Shown here one piece after another: positions 58,364 to 64,000 of a stretch of DNA of 64,000 nt (position 1 is the stretch's first letter; every line of letters starts with the position of its first letter). The notes under the pieces are model-generated. The model did no database searches and was not told where the DNA came from. It was given only the letters and a program-made list of their open reading frames with translations. Source of the stretch: Hymenobacter caeli (GTDB taxonomy: Bacteria > Bacteroidota > Bacteroidia > Cytophagales > Hymenobacteraceae); assembly GCF_013294115.1 (NCBI RefSeq), contig NZ_JABSNP010000001.1:1-64000 (forward strand). The letters are read 5' to 3'. Position numbers and translations under genes: made by a program.

Positions 58364-58396
58364 CAAAAAAGCCCTGCTCGGTTACGGGCAGGGCTT
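58364..58396 (-). terminator. Intrinsic terminator of the tRNA-Ala gene
   Basis: On the minus strand, AAAGCCCTGC, a short loop and GCAGGGC followed by a run of six T, just downstream of the tRNA. Stem and T run are complete. Confidence 0.85.
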
Positions 58397-58404
58397 TGAG
58401 AAAG

Positions 58405-58478
<74 letters not shown>

Positions 58479-58605
58479 GTTTTTGTGGGTGGCCGCCGCG
58501 CCAATTGCGTTTTGGTTCTGCAAAAGTAAGGCCCCGGCCCGCACGGGCAAGGGCCGGCCGCGCTTTTTTTGCCCGCCCCGCGCCAACGCTCAACTAATCA
58601 GCCAC

Positions 58606-58643
58606 AAAAAGAGTGGGCGGAACCAGAGTTCCGCCCACTCTTT
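58606..58643 (-). terminator. Intrinsic terminator after the TonB-dependent receptor gene
   Basis: AAAGAGTGGGCGGAAC, loop CAGA, GTTCCGCCCACTCTTT. On the minus strand the stem ends with a T run; it is located 23 bases downstream of the receptor gene. Confidence 0.9.
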
Positions 58644-58665
58644 GGGACAACGCGGGCCGAAAGGC

Positions 58666-61600
58666 TTAGTTGAAGAGGTAGCGCAGGCCCACCTGGCCCT
58701 GCCAGCGCGAGCCGATGGCGTTCACGTTGTTACGGAACGTATCGGTCAGCTTCACGCCCGGCGTAACGCTGGCATCGGTGTTCAGCGTGGGGTTGGTGAA
58801 GTAGCGGTACTCAAACACGGGCTGACCAGCCGCATTATAGCCATCGAACGTCAGGGGGTTGGTACGGAAAGTGTTGGGCACCGTGCCCCAGTTGCTGTTC
58901 AACAAGTTGCCGATGTTGAAGATGTCGATGCTGAACTGCAAGGTGTTGCGGCTAGTGCCGATGTTGGTGAAAATGTCCTGGAGCAGGCGCACGTCGAGCG
59001 TGTTCAGCCACGGGGCCACCGCGCCGTTGCGCTCGGCGTACTCGCCGCGGTGCTTGCTCAGGTACTTGTCCTGGTTGATAAAGTTGTCCAGGTCGGTGTA
59101 CTGCTGGGCTGCCGTGTAGGTGCCGCCGCCCTGGGCCGCGGTGAGCGTGATGGGGCGCAGGTTGATTTCGCTGGCGTTGCGCGGGATGTACATCAGGTCG
59201 TTCGAGGTCTGGCTGTCACCGTTCATGTCGCCGGCGTACACATACGAGTAGCGGAAGTTAGGAGCACCCTGGAAGAACGCCGACAGCGTGGTGCCCAGGT
59301 GGCCCAGGTATTCGTGGCGGTACGAGAGCGAACCGATTATGCGGTGCTGCTGCAAATACGACGAGTAGCTCAGGGCTTCGGCATTCGGGTCGCCCGACAC
59401 CGAGCGGTCGCGCCAGATGGACTGGGCAATCGAGCCCCCGTCGTTCACCGAGCGCGAGTCGGAGTAGGTGTAGGCCACGCTGGCGTACACCCCGTTGTTG
59501 AAGGTCTTTTGCAGCTGCGCCGTCAGGGCGTAGGAATAGCCCTTGTTGGTGTTCTTCATCAGGATGGCGTCGCTGATGTTGGGGTTGGCAGCCGTTGCGC
59601 CCCCGGCACCCGAATAGATGCGGTAGTTGGCCGTGGTTTGCACCAGGCCCGCGCCGGCACCGGTTTGCGCGGCCCCAAACGTGTAGAAGATGGGCCGGTT
59701 ATCAGCCCCGGCAGCCCGGGCAAACGGGTTGGCTTCGGAGCCGGGCAGGTTCACGTTCTGGTGGTACACCGAGTTGATGTCCTTCGTATAGAAGCCTTCC
59801 AGGGTGGCAATGACGCCGTTGCCCAAATCCTGGTCGATGGCCAGGTTGGTGCGCCACACCTGCGGAAATTTAAAGTCCTTGTCGGTCACGGCCAGGTTGT
59901 AGGCCGTGTTGGCCGCGCCGTTTTGCGGGCGGTAGGTGTTCGGGTCGGCGCTGAAGGGATAAATCGAAGCGTTGGGGTTGGTAACCCCGGCCGGGTTGGT
60001 GGTGGGCACCGAGCCCGCCGTGCTGAACGAGCCGAACTGCACGCCGTTGTTGCTGGCCTGGTTGGACAGCCACACGAACGGAATACGGCCGGTGAAGATG
60101 CCCGTGCCGCCACGCAGCTGCGTTTTGCGGTCGTCGTTCACGTCCCAGTTGAAGCCCACGCGGGGCGAGAAGAGCACCGACTTCTTGGGCAGCTCGCTGG
60201 TGTTAATCTTCACGCCGTCGCGGAACGTCAACGCGGCGGCGTTGGTGTTCTGCTGCAGGTCCGAGGTCACGTAGGGCAAGTCGGCGCGTACGCCGTAGGT
60301 CACGCGCAGGTTGTTGAGCGGCGACCACTCGTCCTGCAAGTACAGGCCCAGCTGCACGGCTTTCAAGTCGGCGTAGGGGAAGGCCCCGCCCGGCAGCGCC
60401 GAGTATTGCAGGTTGTAGCGCTCGGGGCCCGGGCGCGTGCCGGTGAGCGGCGTTATCGTGGGGGCGTTGGGGTTGGTGGTGCGGTCGTAATTATAACCGG
60501 CCGAGGCATAGAAGTCCTCCAGCGAGTTGAAGGAGTAGTTGCCGTAGTAGTTGGGGGCGAAGCCGTTGCGGAACTTGTAGAACTCGTTGTAAGTGCCCAC
60601 CGTCACGTTGTGCTTGCCCAGGTAGGCCGTGAAGTTGTCGCCAATCTGGTACACGTCCGAGTTCAGCACGTTGAACGCCGTGAACGGCTCGAAGCCGAAA
60701 GAGGTGAGCGAGTTGCTGGCCGTGATGCCGTTTTGCTGTGCCCCCGCGGCGCTGCGGCCGAAGTTGGTTCCAATATCGACCAGCGGGAAGGGGTTGCCGC
60801 CCAGGCTCTCGCGGACGTCGCGGAAAGCGGAGTAGCCGCCGGTGAGGTTGTTCGAGTACTTGCCGTTGCCGAAGGTGCTGTTCAGCTCCGCGATAATCGA
60901 GTTGAGGTTGTTGTTGATGGTGTAGTACGACGACAGGTAGGGCAGGCCGAAGTAAGACTGCGAGCGTTGGCCGGCAATGGCCCCCGAGGTGCTGGGGGGA
61001 ACGTCAGCGAACGACTTCAGGTAGTTGTACTTGATGTTGAAGCGGTGGTTCTGGCTGATGTTCCAGTCGAGGCGGGCCGTAATCTTGTCGCTGTTCGAGC
61101 GCAGGTTGAAGCTTTGGTAGGGCCCGGGGTTGTAGCCGTACTGCTGTTGCAGGAAGTTGCTCAGGAAGTCCAGGTCGGCGCTCCGGGCCGACGAAACCGT
61201 ACCGGTCGACGGGGGCGTGGTGCGGGCATCGGGGTTGGCGGTGTAGTTACCGGTGGGGGGGTCGTTGCGGCGCTCCCGCTCGGCGTTCAGGAAAAAGAAC
61301 ACCTTATCCTTGATGATGGGCCCGCCGATGCGGAAACCCACGTTGTTGAGGTTGAAGGTGGTGTAGGGCGAGTGCACGTTGCCCACCTGGTCGCCCACGT
61401 AGCGCTGGTTGCGGTAGAAATCGTACACCGAAGCCGAGAATTTGTTGGAGCCCGAGCGGGTCACGACGTTGATGCCGGCCCCGGTAAAGGAGCCCTGGCG
61501 CACGTCGAACGGGGCGATGCTCACCTGAATCTGGTCGATGGCATCGAGCGAAATCGGCTGGGCGCTGGCCTGGCCGCCCACCGTGGACGACAAGCCGAAG

Positions 61601-62178
61601 GCGTTGTTGAAGATAGCTCCGTCGATGGTGAGGTTGTTGTAGCCGCTGTTGCGGCCGCCGAAGCTCTGGCCGTTGGCCTGGGGCGTGAGGCGGGTGAAGT
61701 CGTTGAGCGAGCGGTTCAGGGTGGGCAGGCGCTCGATGGTCTCGCGCTGCACCGTGGTGCTGGCCCCGGTGTGGCTGGCGTTCATCACCGGGTCGCGGCG
61801 GCCGCTCACGGTCACTTCGGTCAGCTCGGTGGCGGCGTCGTCGAGCTTCACGTCGAAGCGCAGGTTTTGGCCCAGGCTCAGGAATACGCCGTCGCGCTGC
61901 ACGTCGCGGTAGCCCACGAAGCTGATTTTCACGGTGTAGGGGCCGCCCACGCGCATGTTCTGGAGGTTGAAGCGGCCGTCGGAGTTGGTCGGCACCACGT
62001 ACTGGGTGTTGGTGGGCGTGTGCACGGCGATGACCGTGGCCCCGGGCAGGCCCATCCCGGTTTTATCCGAAATTACCCCGTTCATGGCGGCCGTGGTAGT
62101 GCCCTGGCTCCAGCCCAGGCGGGCCGTGAAGAGCATCAGCGCCAGTAGCAGCAGTTGGCGTAAACGTAAAAGGTTCAT
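58666..62178 (-). CDS. TonB-dependent receptor, Oar-like
   Basis: A 1170-residue outer-membrane receptor. Signal peptide to about residue 25 (MLFTARLGWSQ), a carboxypeptidase-regulatory-like domain (about 30-115: AMNGVISDKTGMGLPGATVI, GRFNLQNMRVGGPYTVKISF, VGYRDV), the plug (about 120-260: VQRETIERLPTLNRSLNDFT, GGRNSGYNNLTIDGAIFNNA, GAGINVVTRSGSNKFSAS) and a large beta-barrel ending with an aromatic residue (VGLRYLFN). A Glu-Val-Thr-Val TonB-box-like segment is not obvious. Oar-like receptors carry adhesins, peptides or large substrates; the ligand is unknown. No SusD-type partner is next to it, so it is not a SusCD glycan pair. A strong -7 box is at 62223-62230. Confidence 0.92.
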   Translation of the reverse strand: MNLLRLRQLLLLALMLFTARLGWSQGTTTAAMNGVISDKTGMGLPGATVIAVHTPTNTQYVVPTNSDGRFNLQNMRVGGPYTVKISFVGYRDVQRDGVFLSLGQNLRFDVKLDDAATELTEVTVSGRRDPVMNASHTGASTTVQRETIERLPTLNRSLNDFTRLTPQANGQSFGGRNSGYNNLTIDGAIFNNAFGLSSTVGGQASAQPISLDAIDQIQVSIAPFDVRQGSFTGAGINVVTRSGSNKFSASVYDFYRNQRYVGDQVGNVHSPYTTFNLNNVGFRIGGPIIKDKVFFFLNAERERRNDPPTGNYTANPDARTTPPSTGTVSSARSADLDFLSNFLQQQYGYNPGPYQSFNLRSNSDKITARLDWNISQNHRFNIKYNYLKSFADVPPSTSGAIAGQRSQSYFGLPYLSSYYTINNNLNSIIAELNSTFGNGKYSNNLTGGYSAFRDVRESLGGNPFPLVDIGTNFGRSAAGAQQNGITASNSLTSFGFEPFTAFNVLNSDVYQIGDNFTAYLGKHNVTVGTYNEFYKFRNGFAPNYYGNYSFNSLEDFYASAGYNYDRTTNPNAPTITPLTGTRPGPERYNLQYSALPGGAFPYADLKAVQLGLYLQDEWSPLNNLRVTYGVRADLPYVTSDLQQNTNAAALTFRDGVKINTSELPKKSVLFSPRVGFNWDVNDDRKTQLRGGTGIFTGRIPFVWLSNQASNNGVQFGSFSTAGSVPTTNPAGVTNPNASIYPFSADPNTYRPQNGAANTAYNLAVTDKDFKFPQVWRTNLAIDQDLGNGVIATLEGFYTKDINSVYHQNVNLPGSEANPFARAAGADNRPIFYTFGAAQTGAGAGLVQTTANYRIYSGAGGATAANPNISDAILMKNTNKGYSYALTAQLQKTFNNGVYASVAYTYSDSRSVNDGGSIAQSIWRDRSVSGDPNAEALSYSSYLQQHRIIGSLSYRHEYLGHLGTTLSAFFQGAPNFRYSYVYAGDMNGDSQTSNDLMYIPRNASEINLRPITLTAAQGGGTYTAAQQYTDLDNFINQDKYLSKHRGEYAERNGAVAPWLNTLDVRLLQDIFTNIGTSRNTLQFSIDIFNIGNLLNSNWGTVPNTFRTNPLTFDGYNAAGQPVFEYRYFTNPTLNTDASVTPGVKLTDTFRNNVNAIGSRWQGQVGLRYLFN

Positions 62179-62222
62179 AGAGAAAGATTTGGTGAAAAAT
62201 TTGGGCTGGGCAAAGGGTTTGA

Positions 62223-62230
62223 CAAAGGTA
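62223..62230 (-). promoter_or_regulatory. Promoter -7 box of the TonB-dependent receptor gene
   Basis: TACCTTTG on the minus strand, a perfect match to TAnnTTTG. The expected start is about 6-7 bases on, giving a leader of about 38 bases to ATG 62178. I do not see a convincing TTG element 17-23 bases upstream. Confidence 0.5.
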
Positions 62231-62323
62231 AAGGCGAAGGTTGAGGAGGTGTATTAAGGGAAGATTATTAAATGAAAGCGCCCCGGCCACACTAAGAGGC
62301 CAGGCAAAGGTAGGGGGTAGGTT

Positions 62324-62947
62324 TTACAAACGGGGCCTTACCGCGCGGATAAAGCGGCTCAAATAATAGTCGGATTCGAGGCTGTTTTCGACCACGCCCA
62401 GCGAGCTGGAGGCGTGGATGAAGTCCACGCCGTCGCCGTCCACCACCGTCACCAGGCCCACGTGGGTGATGGTGCGGCTGCCGGGCGAGGCCCCGAAGAA
62501 GATTAAATCGCCGGGGCGCAGGTCGGGGGCCGCCACGGGGGTGCCCCACACGGCCTGCTCGTTGGACGAGCGCGGGATGCTGACGCCGGCCTCGCCAAAG
62601 GCCAGCTGCAGCAGCCCCGAGCAGTCGAGCCCCAGCCGCGTGGTGCCCCCAAACAGGTAGGGCGTGCCCTGGTAGGCGCGGGCCGCGTCGATGACCGTGG
62701 CCAGCGTGCCGGTGGCGCTGCCGGTGCGCAGGGGCCGCCGGGTAACGGCTTTGGTGGCGCTGCCGCCGGCAGGGCTGTACTTCTCCTTGGTTTTGTAGGC
62801 GGGGCGGGCGGCGGGGCGGCTGCCGTGGCGCAGGCGCACCATGTCGCGGGCCGAGCGGTACTGGCCGTCGCGGTAGTTGAGCTTGCGGCTGCAAGCGCCC
62901 AGTACGAGCCCGGCCCCGAGCCAAAACAACAGCAGTATCTTCGTCAT
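62324..62947 (-). CDS. NlpC/P60 family lipoprotein (C40 peptidase)
   Basis: A 207-residue protein from ATG 62947, chosen because GGAGGGAG lies directly before it and because the -7 box at 62966-62973 leaves little room for the earlier ATG at 62959. Lipoprotein signal (LLLFWLGAGLVLGACSRK). C40 domain (about 85-205) with Cys109 (GLDCSGLLQLAF), His162 (TITHVGLVTVV) and His178 (FIHASSSLG) as the catalytic triad. These enzymes cut the gamma-D-glutamyl-diaminopimelate bond of peptidoglycan peptides. It is divergent from the GlcD-like gene. Confidence 0.92.
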   Translation of the reverse strand: MTKILLLFWLGAGLVLGACSRKLNYRDGQYRSARDMVRLRHGSRPAARPAYKTKEKYSPAGGSATKAVTRRPLRTGSATGTLATVIDAARAYQGTPYLFGGTTRLGLDCSGLLQLAFGEAGVSIPRSSNEQAVWGTPVAAPDLRPGDLIFFGASPGSRTITHVGLVTVVDGDGVDFIHASSSLGVVENSLESDYYLSRFIRAVRPRL

Positions 62948-62965
62948 CTCCCTCCGCATCGGCGG

Positions 62966-62991
62966 CAAATATACTTTTATTCGCCGTTCAA
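62966..62991 (-). promoter_or_regulatory. Promoter of the NlpC/P60 gene
   Basis: On the minus strand a TTG (62991-62989), 15 bases, then TATATTTG (62973-62966). The -7 box is a perfect match; the spacing is two bases shorter than usual. The start would be near 62960, giving a leader of about 13 bases. Confidence 0.5.
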
Positions 62992-63011
62992 GGCAGAATA
63001 TTTGCCCCGCC

Positions 63012-63026
63012 GGTACAATTTGTACC
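63012..63026. promoter_or_regulatory. Palindromic candidate operator
   Basis: GGTACAATTTGTACC, a perfect 7-bp inverted repeat around one T, between the divergent NlpC/P60 and GlcD-like genes. It is upstream of the NlpC promoter and 58 bases before the GlcD-like ATG. Confidence 0.45.
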
Positions 63027-63083
63027 CGCCGGTTGTTGCTAGCAAGCAACCTATTGCCCGCAAAATCTCATTCCCGTTTCGCC

Positions 63084-64000
63084 ATGCCCGACTACCAAGC
63101 CCTCACCCCCGCGCTGCTGGTGCAGCTCGAAGCCGTGGTGGGGCCCGCCCACGTGGCCACCGCCCAGCGCGTGCCCGCCGCGGAGTACGCCGCCTACGGC
63201 CAGGACCACACCGAGGACCTGCACTTCGCCCCCGACGCCGTGCTGACGCCCGGCACCCCGGAAGAAATCAGCCAGATTATGCGCCTCTGCCACGCGGCGC
63301 GGGTGCCGGTCACGGTGCGCGGGGCGGGCACGGGCCTGAGCGGCGGGGCCCTGCCGGTGCACCACGGCGTGGTGCTGCGCATGGCGCGGTTCGATAAAAT
63401 CCTGCACATCGACGAGCGCAACCTGCAAGCCACCGTCGAGCCCGGCGTGGTGACGGAAGCCTTCCAGAACGCCGTGAAAGAGGTGGGCCTGTTTTACCCG
63501 CCCGACCCGGCTAGTAAGGGCTCGTGCTTTTTGGGCGGCAACCTGAGCCAGAGCAGCGGGGGCCCCAAGGCCGTGAAGTACGGCGTGACCAAGGATTACG
63601 TGCTGAACCTGCAGGTGGTGCTGCCCACCGGCGACATCATCTGGACCGGGGCCAACACCCTCAAAAACGCCACCGGCTACAACCTCACGCAGCTCATGGT
63701 GGGCTCGGAGGGCACGCTGGGCGTCATCACCAAAGTAGTATTTCGGCTGCTGCCCTACCCGCAGCAGAACATCCTGATGCTGGTGCCCTTCCGCCAGGAG
63801 GCGCAGGCGGCGGAGGCGGTGTCGGCGGTGTTCCGGGCGGGCATCGTGCCCTCGGGCATGGAGTTCATGGAGCGCGAGGCCATTGCCTGGTCCTCCGACT
63901 ACCTCAAAATCCCGCTCACCTTGCCCGAAGATATCCGGGCCCACCTGCTCATCGAGCTGGACGGCCAGGATTTGGACCAGCTTTACAAGGAAGCCGAGCA
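63084..64000 (+). CDS. GlcD-like FAD-linked oxidase, cut by window end
   Basis: An open frame from ATG 63084 through the right end (305 codons visible of a usual 460-470). FAD-binding type 4 (PCMH) domain with VPVTVRGAGTGLSGGALPVH, LFYPPDPASKGSCFLGGNLS, QSSGGPKAVKYGVTKDYVLN and TGYNLTQLMVGSEGTLGVIT, the pattern of glycolate oxidase subunit GlcD and D-lactate dehydrogenase. The C-terminal half with substrate residues is outside the window, so glycolate versus D-lactate cannot be decided. No glcE/glcF is visible here. The product of glycolate oxidation, glyoxylate, is also the end product of purine degradation, but the genes are about 20 kb apart. Confidence 0.88.
   Translation, partial: MPDYQALTPALLVQLEAVVGPAHVATAQRVPAAEYAAYGQDHTEDLHFAPDAVLTPGTPEEISQIMRLCHAARVPVTVRGAGTGLSGGALPVHHGVVLRMARFDKILHIDERNLQATVEPGVVTEAFQNAVKEVGLFYPPDPASKGSCFLGGNLSQSSGGPKAVKYGVTKDYVLNLQVVLPTGDIIWTGANTLKNATGYNLTQLMVGSEGTLGVITKVVFRLLPYPQQNILMLVPFRQEAQAAEAVSAVFRAGIVPSGMEFMEREAIAWSSDYLKIPLTLPEDIRAHLLIELDGQDLDQLYKEAE

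Noticed and set aside
58483..62148. A 1221-codon open frame on the plus strand opposite the TonB-dependent receptor
   Set aside because: Its translation is Val/Gly/Ala/Arg-rich without domains or signal; the minus-strand receptor has a signal peptide, plug and barrel. Long antisense frames are common in GC-rich DNA.
58666..62178. SusC/SusD glycan uptake pair
   Set aside because: No SusD-like lipoprotein follows or precedes the receptor; the sequence is closer to Oar-type receptors.

Overview
The window looks like chromosomal DNA from a very GC-rich member of the Bacteroidota, most likely Hymenobacter or a close relative. The evidence is a type IX secretion sorting tail on a metalloprotease, a large Oar-like TonB-dependent receptor, many lipoproteins, promoter boxes of the TAnnTTTG type, few strong Shine-Dalgarno sites and dispersed GTCATGC... 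palindromes of a kind I associate with Hymenobacter. The genus assignment is inference; no rRNA or marker gene is present.

Layout. 1-8.6 kb: the 3' end of an IS630 transposase, a propeller-like lipoprotein, yidD, a lone HsdR_N/DUF4357 protein, a SprT-like metallopeptidase, a PorV-like barrel paired with a helix-hairpin-helix outer-membrane protein, and a DUF5694-like lipoprotein. 8.8-20.6 kb: a secreted reprolysin-like protease, a multi-PAS histidine kinase with a receiver-only regulator, and three consecutive DUF3857 transglutaminase-fold proteins, two of which appear to have lost the catalytic residues. 20.8-32 kb: an MFS transporter, a DUF6056-like membrane protein, an SGNH/CE2-type esterase whose stop overlaps that of a convergent ECF sigma factor, an ABC exporter, a Uma2 nuclease-like protein with a near-leaderless promoter, a CDF cation transporter and a DUF4136 lipoprotein.

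32-46.9 kb is the main functional block, a purine-degradation cluster. It encodes guanine deaminase, the xanthine dehydrogenase subunits XdhA and XdhB with the XdhC maturation factor, urate oxidase, 5-hydroxyisourate hydrolase, OHCU decarboxylase, allantoinase, allantoate amidohydrolase and ureidoglycine aminohydrolase. Together these take guanine to ureidoglycolate. A DUF6986-type aldolase/CitE-like protein and a DUF1353 protein lie in the same transcription unit and are candidates for the missing terminal steps. Oddities here are a two-helix membrane segment fused to OHCU decarboxylase, a DUF433 gene wedged between xdhA and xdhB, a low-complexity insert in XdhA, and a 44-bp perfect inverted repeat between allB and allC.

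46.9-64 kb: a lipoprotein, a GT-B glycosyltransferase, a HEAT-repeat/cyclophilin fusion, MscS, a TonB-C protein, a cupin, cysE and a cysteine synthase separated by a four-helix-bundle (S23/IVP) gene that carries its own flanking repeats, a DUF2252 protein, tRNA-Ala(GGC), the TonB-dependent receptor, an NlpC/P60 lipoprotein and the start of a GlcD-like FAD oxidase cut by the window end.

The region is rich in palindromic repeats (at least seven sizeable inverted repeats). In at least two places repeat-like DNA appears to have been taken into coding sequence: the signal peptide of the HHH protein and the XdhA linker. All function calls come from reading motifs; no database search was run.
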